This document shows, piece after piece, positions 27,252 through 35,171 of a stretch of DNA of 64,000 nt. Made by a program: the position numbers and the translations under genes. Below the pieces are notes generated by a model. It saw only the letters and a list, made by a program, of their open reading frames with translations, ran no database searches and was not told the DNA's origin. Source of the stretch: Desulfosediminicola flagellatus (GTDB lineage Bacteria > Desulfobacterota > Desulfobulbia > Desulfobulbales > Desulfocapsaceae); the NCBI RefSeq assembly GCF_005116655.2, contig NZ_CP050698.1:5124001-5188000 (forward strand), written 5' to 3'. Position 1 is the stretch's first letter. Every line of letters begins with the position of its first letter.

Positions 27252-28601
27252 ATGAACCGATATGAATATGATGTAATTGTAATTGGATCTGGTACCTCAG
27301 CCTATTATGCAATTGATGGGTTAAGCAAAAATTCTACTTTTAAGATAGCCGTTGTCGATGAACGTCCCTATGGCGGAACCTGTGCCCTACGTGGCTGCCA
27401 GCCCAAGAAATACCTGGTAAGTAATGCTGAGGCGGTCGCCATGGCAAACCACTTACATGGTCGTGGCATCACCTCAACCCCTACAACAGACTGGAAAGCC
27501 TTACAGGATTTGAAAAATGAATTCCTCAAAGGACGATCAGAAGCCGATGTCAAACATTGGAAAAAGAAGGGCGTAGCAACCTATCATGGCAGAGCCCGAA
27601 TGACCGCTGATAACGAGGTACAGGTCGGCAATGATCTCTTGCAAGCCAACCGTATTATTCTGGCAACCGGAGCAGTACCCCGGCACAGTGATATCGAAGG
27701 CAGTGAGTTCCTTCACGACAGTGAATATTTTCTGGACATGCCAGATCTTCCGAAACGGATTGTATTTATCGGTGGCGGGTATATCTCATTTGAATTTGCT
27801 CATGTCGCAGCCAGAACCGGTGCCCAGGAAGTTGTCATTATGAACCGCTCATCACGCCCGCTCAGATCTTTTGACAATGACATTGTGACGACGATTATGC
27901 AGGCCAGCGCAGCATCTGGCATCAATGTTCTGCTTAACACTTCTCCATCAAAAGTTATAAAAAATGGTAACGAATATCTGCTGCACACGTCTACAGGAGA
28001 TGTAATTACGACCGATCTTATTATCGAAGCTACAGGCCGTATACCTAATCTTTCTGTATTAGACGGAGAAAAGGGCAATGTTTCTTTCTCGTCCAAGGGA
28101 GTAATTGTAAATGATTTTCTGCAAAGCACTACAAACCCAAAAGTCTATGCAATAGGTGATTGCGCCGCTACGCCATATATGCTGGCACCGGTCGCGGATA
28201 AAGAAGGGCAGACAGTTGTTCAGAACATTGTAAACGGCAACAGCACAACCATAGATTATTCAGAAATTCCAAGTGCAGTCTTTACTATCCCAAACATTGG
28301 TTCAGTTGGCTTAACGGAAGAGCAAGCCAAAGAAAACGGTCTCGATATACGGGTAAACCAAGGAACCACGACACAGTGGCCATCATCTAAACGGATAGGT
28401 GAAGAACACGCCTCGTATAAAGTCATTATTGATAACTCCACAGATCTCATTGTTGGCGCTCACATTGCCAGACACAATAGTTCAGAAGTAATAAATGTGT
28501 TCGCCCTGGCAATCAAATTCAAGATTACAGCAAAAAATCTTGCTGATTTCATGTGGGCCTATCCAACCTACACATCTGATCTAAAATACATGGTGAAATA
28601 A
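27252..28601 (+). CDS. FAD pyridine-nucleotide disulfide oxidoreductase (glutathione-reductase-like)
   Basis: 449 residues, full length for the class. FAD-binding VIVIGSGTSAYYA at the N-terminus, the redox pair GGTCALRGCQPKK (Cys44, Cys49), the NAD(P)-binding IVFIGGGYISFEFAH, and the second FAD motif VYAIGDCAATP. The C-terminal dimerisation domain ends AYPTYTSDL where true disulfide reductases have His-Pro-Thr; the His-Pro pair is replaced by Tyr-Pro, so the usual proton-donating His is absent. The substrate may therefore be a low-potential or non-glutathione acceptor. An AGAGG ribosome site precedes the ATG. Apparently monocistronic. Confidence 0.88.
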   Translation: MNRYEYDVIVIGSGTSAYYAIDGLSKNSTFKIAVVDERPYGGTCALRGCQPKKYLVSNAEAVAMANHLHGRGITSTPTTDWKALQDLKNEFLKGRSEADVKHWKKKGVATYHGRARMTADNEVQVGNDLLQANRIILATGAVPRHSDIEGSEFLHDSEYFLDMPDLPKRIVFIGGGYISFEFAHVAARTGAQEVVIMNRSSRPLRSFDNDIVTTIMQASAASGINVLLNTSPSKVIKNGNEYLLHTSTGDVITTDLIIEATGRIPNLSVLDGEKGNVSFSSKGVIVNDFLQSTTNPKVYAIGDCAATPYMLAPVADKEGQTVVQNIVNGNSTTIDYSEIPSAVFTIPNIGSVGLTEEQAKENGLDIRVNQGTTTQWPSSKRIGEEHASYKVIIDNSTDLIVGAHIARHNSSEVINVFALAIKFKITAKNLADFMWAYPTYTSDLKYMVK

Positions 28602-28745
28602 GGTAACACTGCTATTGGCTTTTCTCAAAGAAGAATGAATACGCTGTTACTCCACCACTTGCAACTTAACCGCACACCACTCTGTCGTATTGCATCTACT
28701 CTCGACCTGTCCTAGCTTTTGTTACAAAAGGAAGATGTTTTAGTC

Positions 28746-28826
28746 GACGATAAAGCCAAACCTGTCGTAAGGTAGGGACGGAAAGCTACGGGTCTGTTGA
28801 GAAAGCCGGGCTACCTTGAGACAAGG
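28746..28826 (+). promoter_or_regulatory. GEMM-I (c-di-GMP-I class) riboswitch aptamer
   Basis: The RNA reads ACGAUAAAGCCAAACC, then a GUAA-capped P1 hairpin (UGUC GUAA GGUA), GGGACGGAAAGCUACGGGUC, and GAGAAAGCCGGGCUACC. These are the conserved blocks of the GEMM-I aptamer, in order and with correct spacing, including the tetraloop receptor. It is closest to the Geobacter variants (GGAAAGC, GCCGGGCU). At the position that separates c-di-GMP from cGAMP binders (G20 versus A20 in Vc2 numbering) I align a G, which suggests c-di-GMP; the alignment there is by eye. It overlaps a terminator and precedes the 129-residue gene. Confidence 0.85.
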
Positions 28827-28843
28827 TAGCCCGGCTTTTCTAT
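28802..28843 (+). terminator. Riboswitch-controlled intrinsic terminator
   Basis: A perfect 17-bp stem (AAAGCCGGGCTACCTTG, loop AGA, complement) followed by TTTTC-T. The left arm is also the 3' part of the GEMM aptamer, so ligand binding should prevent the hairpin: an ON switch by antitermination. Confidence 0.85.
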
Positions 28844-28985
28844 TTCTACTGATACTGAAGATTGTGACATTACGTTGATGGATTTAGCCAGCGGTTGCCT
28901 TATGCCATCATAGCCATCATACAGTTTCACAAAATTTTGAGGCAGCCATTAATGTCCACATGAGGTAACCACAGGGAGGAACATC

Positions 28986-29375
28986 ATGTCATTCAGCGCA
29001 TATCTCGTAGGCTCCTGGGAGAGTCGGTTCGGTGTTGGTACAGCCCTTCAGATTATCAATCCAACACTTGATCATTTAGAGGTTATTGTCGCCTTTTTTG
29101 ACGACAATGAACATTGCCTCAAGACCATGAATGGGGAATTGAGCCCCAATGACATGTGGGAGGTCGTAGTACCCAAATTGGAGAAACAGTTTGGTGTGGC
29201 AAAAATCATTTCGCACAGGGATAAGGAAATAATGCCGGGGATTGTTGGTTTTCAAAGGCATGTTCTGGCAATCCCCACACCCACAGAGATAGCTTTTTCA
29301 GAGGCTCCTTTGGCTGCTATTCCAGAAAAATATGCGGCAGATGAATTAAAAAAGATTTTGGCTGGTTGTCCATAA
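28986..29375 (+). CDS. Small protein of unknown function under GEMM-I control
   Basis: 129 residues, no signal peptide. Strong ribosome site (GGGAGGAA) before the ATG. The sequence has a beta-rich core (FGVGTALQIINPT, EVIVAFFDDNEH, LSPNDMWEVVV) that recalls small proteins of unknown function in metal-reducing deltaproteobacteria. I cannot name a domain. It is the only gene between the riboswitch and a terminator, so it is a dedicated c-di-GMP target. Acidic and soluble; a role in surface attachment, motility or extracellular electron transfer is inferred only from the riboswitch. Confidence 0.8.
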   Translation: MSFSAYLVGSWESRFGVGTALQIINPTLDHLEVIVAFFDDNEHCLKTMNGELSPNDMWEVVVPKLEKQFGVAKIISHRDKEIMPGIVGFQRHVLAIPTPTEIAFSEAPLAAIPEKYAADELKKILAGCP

Positions 29376-29421
29376 ATAGTAGTAGCGTTGCATAGCAAAC
29401 AGGTCTTTCAGTGCTATTCGC

Positions 29422-29450
29422 GGGGACTCCTGAACGGGAGTCCCTGTTTC
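29422..29450 (+). terminator. Intrinsic terminator after the riboswitch gene
   Basis: GGGACTCC, loop TGAACG, GGAGTCCC, then TGTTTC. Stem of 8-9 bp at 29422-29445. Confidence 0.7.
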
Positions 29451-29501
29451 GCACAATCAATCTGTTGGTTGCAACTCTGCAGACACTGTTTGCTGTTTTT
29501 A

Positions 29502-29813
29502 TCAACTGTACAACCTAAGCAGGTAGACAGTCAGTACACCGGCAATCATCGTCAGTAAAAGATTTTTGGTTGTATAATGGATTACAAGACATGCAATCAC
29601 TCCGAAAATCCCCTGCCAACCGGCATTAGCTGCGCTGGGTGCTACTAATGAAACCAGGATGGTTCCCGGTAATGCATCAAGAAAACTCCTCAGCGGTCCG
29701 GATTGCGGCAGTCGATCCGCCAGCAATAACCCACCAAATCGAAAGGCATAGGTAATAGCAGAGGCCGCCAATATAACAATGAGGCCGTTTTCCAGAAAAA
29801 GATTATTGTCCAT
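29502..29813 (-). CDS. azlD: AzlD-family transporter subunit
   Basis: 103 residues with three or four helices. ITYAFRFGGLLLADRLP and FLDALPGTILVSLVAPSA are the usual AzlD blocks. With AzlC it forms a two-part exporter of branched-chain amino acids or similar compounds in the inner membrane. It begins 12 nt after azlC, in the same operon. Confidence 0.9.
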   Translation of the reverse strand: MDNNLFLENGLIVILAASAITYAFRFGGLLLADRLPQSGPLRSFLDALPGTILVSLVAPSAANAGWQGIFGVIACLVIHYTTKNLLLTMIAGVLTVYLLRLYS

Positions 29814-29825
29814 TATCGTACTTCT

Positions 29826-30542
29826 TTAGTTTTCTTCGTTTTTAAAGCCGCTCAGGGCAGCGGCTAAAGCACCGCCAACGCCGCCGATAACTATATACCA
29901 TTTGCCGGGCAGGAACGTTTCGCAAACAAGTGCCAACACAATTGCAACACCCCAGGGGATCATATCACCCTTCCCTCGCCATAAGCTGAGAGTCAATGCT
30001 GCAAATACTGCTGTAAAGGCAAAATCGAGTGCATATTTCTCTGGCTGACTGATAAAACTTCCAAGCAGATTCCCACCCAACGTCCCCGAAGACCAGGCAC
30101 ACAGCAGTAATAGCCCACCTCCTAAGAGAAAAAAGGGATTGGTTCCTGTTTTTCGATGTTCGGCAATAGTTACCGCCCAGTTTTCATCAGCTACCAAGTG
30201 CATAAAAAGAGCTTTTCTCCATAGTGGATGACCACTGAAAACAGGTTGCAAAGACGCGCCAATAAGCAGGTAACGTAAGTTAATGATGAAAACAGCTATA
30301 GAAATAGTGATAACCGATAGCGGAGACTGCCACATATCCACCATCACAAATTGCGCAGATCCGGCAAACATCAGAATATTCATGGCCGACATTTCAGCCC
30401 AGCTAACACCTTTCTGAGCACTCAACACGCCAAGCACCCCGCCGTACGTTACTGCACTGATTGCAAGTGGGATATTTGCAAGTGCCCCTCTATAGAGGCT
30501 TGAGTATTTTGCTAATGCAATTTCAGGTGATGCAGTCTTCAT
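29826..30542 (-). CDS. azlC: AzlC-family transporter subunit
   Basis: 238 residues, about seven helices. Family blocks include ALANIPLAISAVTYGGVLGV, MSAMNILMFAGSAQFVMV, NLRYLLIGASL and MHLVADENWAVT. It is the large subunit of the AzlCD amino-acid exporter. It lies downstream of, but separated by about 210 bp from, the GntR gene of the glycyl-radical operon and reads in the same direction. Read-through from that operon is possible but not shown. Confidence 0.92.
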   Translation of the reverse strand: MKTASPEIALAKYSSLYRGALANIPLAISAVTYGGVLGVLSAQKGVSWAEMSAMNILMFAGSAQFVMVDMWQSPLSVITISIAVFIINLRYLLIGASLQPVFSGHPLWRKALFMHLVADENWAVTIAEHRKTGTNPFFLLGGGLLLLCAWSSGTLGGNLLGSFISQPEKYALDFAFTAVFAALTLSLWRGKGDMIPWGVAIVLALVCETFLPGKWYIVIGGVGGALAAALSGFKNEEN

Positions 30543-30755
30543 GATTTTTAAACAAGCCTAACATGTTGATGCATTTCGACAATCAGAGCGCAAGACTCCG
30601 AGGTTGTAAGTTGATCCATGATAAGAAAAACAATACCCTATAGAGTAATAGATATATAGATTCAGATTTTCAGAAATTGAACAAGTACAGTTGATGCGAA
30701 AAAGGGGATTTTATCACGACTCTCTTTCAGAGATGAAGTTTGATGATAAAAGTCG

Positions 30756-31418
30756 CTATTCGTTAGCCAGAAATCGGGTGAGGTGGTCAGATGCCTTAAT
30801 AAGATGCCTCTTCAGCACCTTCTTTGCTGCAGGTATATTCTGCTCCCGGCACGCTTCAAGCAATTGCCAATGTTCTTTCTGCGATATTTTTGCCGCCGCC
30901 AGATGATCGAGATAAATCACCAAATATCTAGCCACATTATTATGCAGGCTCTGTATTGTATTGAGCAGCATCGGCATTTGCGCCGCGCTATAGAGTATTG
31001 CGTGAAATTCCCAGTTGAGGTCACTCCAGTTTTCTTTTTCGGAGCCACTGTCAATAATTTCAAGAATCCCCTGTGATCGAATCAGATCAGACACGCCAAG
31101 CTGCGGAATAGCTCTCTCTATTGCCACCAACTCAAGAGCAACACGCATGGCATATATTTCCTCAACCTCGGATGCCGAAAGCTCAGCGACAACTGCACCC
31201 CGTTTGGGAAAAAAAGAGACCAGACCTTCGGCTTTGAGCTGTACTAAGGCCTCTCGCAACGGGATCTTACTGACCCCCAGTTCCTCTGCAATGCGATCCT
31301 GCCGAAGAGGTTGATTGGCCTTATATTTACCATTCAGGATATCCTGTCTGAGATGATTGGCTATAATATCCGGGGTATTGGTCTGTCCACTGAGGAATAC
31401 GGCTGATTTTGCATTCAT
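30756..31418 (-). CDS. GntR/FadR-type (FCD) transcription regulator
   Basis: About 220 residues from the ATG at 31418. Winged-helix part with LRQDRIAEELGVSKIPLREA (recognition helix) followed by LVSFFPKRGAVVAEL. The FCD ligand domain has EEIYAMRVALELVAIERAI, DLNWEFHAILY and HLIKASDHL, which contain the usual metal/ligand Asp and His residues. The start was chosen because a promoter (TTGACA-N17-TACTTT) places transcription at or next to this ATG, implying a leaderless mRNA; an in-frame ATG at 31475 inside the activase gene is the alternative. It probably represses its own gene and the glycyl-radical operon through a shared GTATAC site. Confidence 0.9.
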   Translation of the reverse strand: MNAKSAVFLSGQTNTPDIIANHLRQDILNGKYKANQPLRQDRIAEELGVSKIPLREALVQLKAEGLVSFFPKRGAVVAELSASEVEEIYAMRVALELVAIERAIPQLGVSDLIRSQGILEIIDSGSEKENWSDLNWEFHAILYSAAQMPMLLNTIQSLHNNVARYLVIYLDHLAAAKISQKEHWQLLEACREQNIPAAKKVLKRHLIKASDHLTRFLANE

Positions 31419-31424
31419 GGCTCG

Positions 31425-31453
31425 AAAGTATACGTGGAAAGAGTAGATGTCAA
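31425..31453 (-). promoter_or_regulatory. Promoter and operator of the GntR gene
   Basis: On the minus strand: TTGACA (31448-31453), 17-bp spacer, TACTTT (31425-31430). The palindrome GTATAC (31428-31433) overlaps the -10 box. The expected transcript start is near 31418, the first base of the GntR ATG. The site lies within or at the end of the activase coding region. Confidence 0.6.
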
Positions 31454-31455
31454 TA

Positions 31456-32343
31456 TCAGGAATGTGTGCATACAATACCTGCAGCCTGCAAACTATTCGC
31501 TATTCGCTCTATTTTCGGCTGATCGGGTGAAGCCATTGCAAAATCATAGTGTTGCCCTAATGCTGCATATTTACTGCTGCCGAAATCGTGGTAAGAGAGC
31601 AACTCAACTGATTTCAAATTCTGCATATTTTGACAGAGATTTATGATACCCACTACATTTTCTTCTGTGTCGTTTAACAATTTAACAAGAGGAACTCGAA
31701 GACATACTGAATAGCCTGCCTTGTCGATCCGGAGAATGTTTTCGATGATTATCCGGTTTGATACACCTGTGAGGTCTTTATGCGTGCTCTCATGAGTGTG
31801 TTTTAGATCAATATAGACCTCATCAATATATTCGAAGATGTCAGCAACATTCTCATAGTCGAAAAATCCGCTTGTCTCTACTGCGGTGGATATTCCTGCA
31901 TCAAAACAGGTGGTCACAAGTTTTCTCAACAGTTCCGGCTGAGCCATTGGTTCCCCGCCCGAAAAGGTCACACCGCCTCCGGAGCTTCTGTAAAAAACAG
32001 CGTCACGGATTAACACATCGACAATTTTCTCAACAGTCAGTTCTTCACCAACCAACTCTCTCGCAGAATTCGGGCAGACCTTAACGCAGGTTCCACAACC
32101 AGTGCAGCAATCACGGTCATAAATGAGCCGCCCGCCTTCCATGCGACAGGCCCCTGCGCCACACGATTCTACACACTTGCCGCATTCTGCACATCTCTCA
32201 TGCCAATAGAGAATCTGTCGTTCGAAAGCCCAGGACTCCGGATTACTGCACCACCTGCAACGTAAAGGACATCCTTTAAAAAATACGGTGGATCGTATGC
32301 CCGACCCATCATGCAGGCTCCAGCGCTGAATATTAAAAATCAT
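31456..32343 (-). CDS. Glycyl-radical enzyme activase (radical SAM)
   Basis: 295 residues. The radical-SAM cluster is GCPLRCRWC (Cys25, 29, 32). It is followed by a two-[4Fe-4S] ferredoxin-like insert (CAECGKCVESC ... CCTGCGTCVKVCP), which marks the activases of dehydratase/lyase/decarboxylase-type glycyl-radical enzymes rather than short PflA. SGGEPMAQPELL is the SAM-binding GGE motif. It abstracts H from the conserved Gly of the partner enzyme. AAGGGA lies 7 nt before the ATG. The gene starts 43 nt after the partner gene. Confidence 0.95.
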   Translation of the reverse strand: MIFNIQRWSLHDGSGIRSTVFFKGCPLRCRWCSNPESWAFERQILYWHERCAECGKCVESCGAGACRMEGGRLIYDRDCCTGCGTCVKVCPNSARELVGEELTVEKIVDVLIRDAVFYRSSGGGVTFSGGEPMAQPELLRKLVTTCFDAGISTAVETSGFFDYENVADIFEYIDEVYIDLKHTHESTHKDLTGVSNRIIIENILRIDKAGYSVCLRVPLVKLLNDTEENVVGIINLCQNMQNLKSVELLSYHDFGSSKYAALGQHYDFAMASPDQPKIERIANSLQAAGIVCTHS

Positions 32344-32386
32344 ACATCATTCCCTTCCTGTAATTCCTTAAAACATAGACAGAAAA

Positions 32387-34804
32387 TCACGTTAGAGAAT
32401 ACGAGGTTCGCTCTATGATCGCATTCTGAACTTCTCGTGAAAGGGTTGTAAATCGTGCGCTGTAACCGGCAACCCGTACTAATAAATTCCTATGTTTTTC
32501 TGGTTGCTCCTGCGCTTCAAGAAGTGTCTCTTTATCAAAAACATTGAACTGCACATGAAAAGCATCAAGCTCAAAATAGCCTTTTATCAATCCAGCCAAC
32601 TTGTTCAGATCAGTTTTCTTTTTGAGTGAATCAGGAGAGAGTTTGATATTTAGCAGGGTGCCACCAGAATGACGACCATGATTGATCTTGGCGGTTGAGC
32701 GCATTGCCGCCGTGGGGCTTGTAACATCTGTTCCTGCATGAGCTGAACAGCCTTCTGTAAGGTGTTCACCCGAACGTCTTCCGCAGGGAGTTGCACCGAC
32801 AGCTTTTCCGGCTGGAATATAGTTCGAGATCCCCATAAATGCTGAATTAAACGTGCTCCCGTAGATATCTGTATACCTGCTTATCTCCTTGTGGAACCAA
32901 TTACTTACTTCGACTGCGATACAATCAACATAATCGTTATCGTTACCAAATTTTGGAGCGGCCTTTGCTTTTTGATGCAAATCTTCATATCCGAACCAGT
33001 TGCTCTCAAGTGCTTTACCAAGTGTTGTTATATCAATCTCACGATTATCAAACACAAGATGTTGTATAGCTGCAAGCCCGTTTGCTGCATCTGCAATACC
33101 GATACCTGTCAAAACAGGGCCGACATTGTAGAGGGCACCTCCACAGCTAACATCACGTCCTGATTCCATACACCCTTCGGTGTATGACGAAAACAATGGT
33201 CTCGGCGCCATCTCAGCCTGTACCTGCTGCGCAACAATAGTTGCAATAACTCCATGCTTGATCATGTAGTGCAAATGTTTGAAATAGCATTCTTTCACCA
33301 TATCAAAGTTAATCAGACTGTTCACAACACCAGTTTTACAACTTAGTTGTCTATCCCATACTCTGCTTTTTCCATCGGTGAAAAGAAACTCAAGGGGTGC
33401 CGCAAGATTGATATTACAGGCTGAAGTCCATTCACTAATTTTAGGTGAGTGAGGTACAACGCATCCGCAATTGCTCCAATCCATTGCATGCTCGGGCGCA
33501 AGCCCCACAGAACTGAGCATCTGGACTCCGACCCTGTCGTTGTGAATTGCAGGAAACCCTGTCCCCTCTTTTACAAGACTGCAGACGTCATGCAGAAAAC
33601 TGTTTGGGGAGTCAGGATGAATCCGAACACTTAAACCAGGCTGATGACTCTTTACTCTCTTACTGGCGTTCAGGCACATATAACTGATAGCATTGGTCCC
33701 ATCGATTCCATCCGGTTTTCTCCCACCAACGGTAAGGTTCTGAAATGCGTTGTATCCCGCGAAAAAACTGGCTGTATTCTTTGAAACAAACCAAACCCAC
33801 TCAGACAGCTTAATCCAGAGACAATTGATGAGCTCCTGCGCTCCGCCCGTGCTGATAATTCCCTGCTCAAGATCTGTGGCATAAAAAGGATAGATAAACT
33901 GATCAAAGCGGCCGATATTGAGTGCAACAGCATTTTCAAAGAGACCGTTTGCCAGCTGAACTGTCCAGACCATTTGTATTGCCTGCCAGCATGTCGAAGG
34001 CGGATTACCCGGGACATTTTTGCAATTATCTGCAATAGCGAGTAATTCGCTTTTTCGCACACTATCACTTTCCTGAAAAGCAAGCCTTTGAGCTTCCTGT
34101 TCATATCGCCTGCTTAGATGAATAATTGCCTGAGCACAGATGATTATCGATTGATAAAAATCGGCTTTTCCAATATCCACCGCTACTGTCAGATCAAGTT
34201 TTTCCAGCTTCGCCTGCGCTTCTTCAATTATCCCGTTAAAACCTTTGGTAAAAAGAATATCGGTATAGTCCGGAGTGATTTCACCAACAGCACAACGCCA
34301 TTTGGAATCATTATCGACAATTCCGGTATCAACGGCAATATTTGCTGTTTCTTCAGGAAGACGCGCCAAAAATGCTTCCTCCACCGACTTTCCATTCCAG
34401 AAAGGTAATATTTGGCTAAGCAGTTCCTGCCTGTCATCTTCTGCTATCTGATACGGATCCTGCTCACGATGTTCTATATCTTCGATCTCGTCTTTCACCC
34501 ACTGCCACGAGAGTTCAGGGCTGACAGCAGCTGAACGCCTGTGAGCACCTGAAGCGCCAACAATCAGTTCATCAGGATAGATATTCACAGGTATGCGTTC
34601 ACAGATTTTTTGAAACGCCCGGGATTTTTTTATGATGGCTGAAGATCCCGAGTTTTCAAGATGTGATTCGGTAACAGCCTGAGCACGAATGATACACACC
34701 GTAGGGGTCGCCTTGTCATATTGCTCTATAAGGTTGGATATGCGCTTATCCATTCGCTTTTGCTGTACCATATCAATTTTATTGCTTTTATGAGTTGATA
34801 TCAT
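32387..34804 (-). CDS. Glycyl-radical enzyme with atypical CGCVVP active site
   Basis: 805 residues. The C-terminal radical site is RVAGYSARF (Gly780). The thiyl Cys is in NCGCVVPHSP (Cys448, with Cys446 also nearby). Dehydratases, sulfolyases, choline TMA-lyase and hydroxyphenylacetate decarboxylase have GCxE at this point; here the Glu is Val450. The downstream EWTSACNINLAAPLEF recalls the arylacetate-decarboxylase side of the family more than pyruvate formate-lyase (no CC pair). The substrate is therefore not predictable; C-C or C-heteroatom cleavage not needing that base is possible. GGGAG ribosome site. Promoter at 34902-34930. Oxygen-sensitive, cytosolic; no microcompartment genes nearby. 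Confidence 0.93.
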   Translation of the reverse strand: MISTHKSNKIDMVQQKRMDKRISNLIEQYDKATPTVCIIRAQAVTESHLENSGSSAIIKKSRAFQKICERIPVNIYPDELIVGASGAHRRSAAVSPELSWQWVKDEIEDIEHREQDPYQIAEDDRQELLSQILPFWNGKSVEEAFLARLPEETANIAVDTGIVDNDSKWRCAVGEITPDYTDILFTKGFNGIIEEAQAKLEKLDLTVAVDIGKADFYQSIIICAQAIIHLSRRYEQEAQRLAFQESDSVRKSELLAIADNCKNVPGNPPSTCWQAIQMVWTVQLANGLFENAVALNIGRFDQFIYPFYATDLEQGIISTGGAQELINCLWIKLSEWVWFVSKNTASFFAGYNAFQNLTVGGRKPDGIDGTNAISYMCLNASKRVKSHQPGLSVRIHPDSPNSFLHDVCSLVKEGTGFPAIHNDRVGVQMLSSVGLAPEHAMDWSNCGCVVPHSPKISEWTSACNINLAAPLEFLFTDGKSRVWDRQLSCKTGVVNSLINFDMVKECYFKHLHYMIKHGVIATIVAQQVQAEMAPRPLFSSYTEGCMESGRDVSCGGALYNVGPVLTGIGIADAANGLAAIQHLVFDNREIDITTLGKALESNWFGYEDLHQKAKAAPKFGNDNDYVDCIAVEVSNWFHKEISRYTDIYGSTFNSAFMGISNYIPAGKAVGATPCGRRSGEHLTEGCSAHAGTDVTSPTAAMRSTAKINHGRHSGGTLLNIKLSPDSLKKKTDLNKLAGLIKGYFELDAFHVQFNVFDKETLLEAQEQPEKHRNLLVRVAGYSARFTTLSREVQNAIIERTSYSLT

Positions 34805-34901
34805 TAGCGCTCCCGCAATATATTATTCGTAAATCGACCAGGAAAAAAAGCTCATATTCAAACGTTTCCCCTATCCTGAAATTTGTAATGCATCAAGTAA
34901 A

Positions 34902-34930
34902 ATAATATAATCGTATACTATTTGAGTCAA
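34902..34930 (-). promoter_or_regulatory. Promoter with GntR operator for the glycyl-radical operon
   Basis: On the minus strand: TTGACT (34925-34930), 17-bp spacer, TATTAT (34902-34907). The spacer holds TAGTATACGA (34911-34920), which matches AAGTATACGT of the GntR promoter in 8 of 10 positions. A regulator bound there would block RNA polymerase. The leader would be about 90 nt. Confidence 0.7.
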
Positions 34931-35171
34931 GAACTTTACAGCCTCACTGAGGCTCAAGGAGAGTCAGCTGATTTTGAGGTGACTAATTCCATGCGCATTT
35001 CCTCTACTGCAAGCTTTCTCCTCATGAAATCGCGATTGTAATACATATGGCAATAATAATGAGTTGCACTACTATTAATTAGTAGAGGTTGATCAATACC
35101 GACTCTCAATTGCCAACTTCACATCAATTTGAAGCTATTTGTTTGTTATCTTTATCCTGACAGGACGAGCT
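34931..35171. other. Rest of the divergent intergenic region before the DUF3179 gene
   Basis: No gene seen. An inverted repeat CTACTA-TTAAT-TAGTAG at 35069-35085, about 85 bp upstream of the DUF3179 start, could be an operator. No regulator is assigned to it. Confidence 0.4.
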
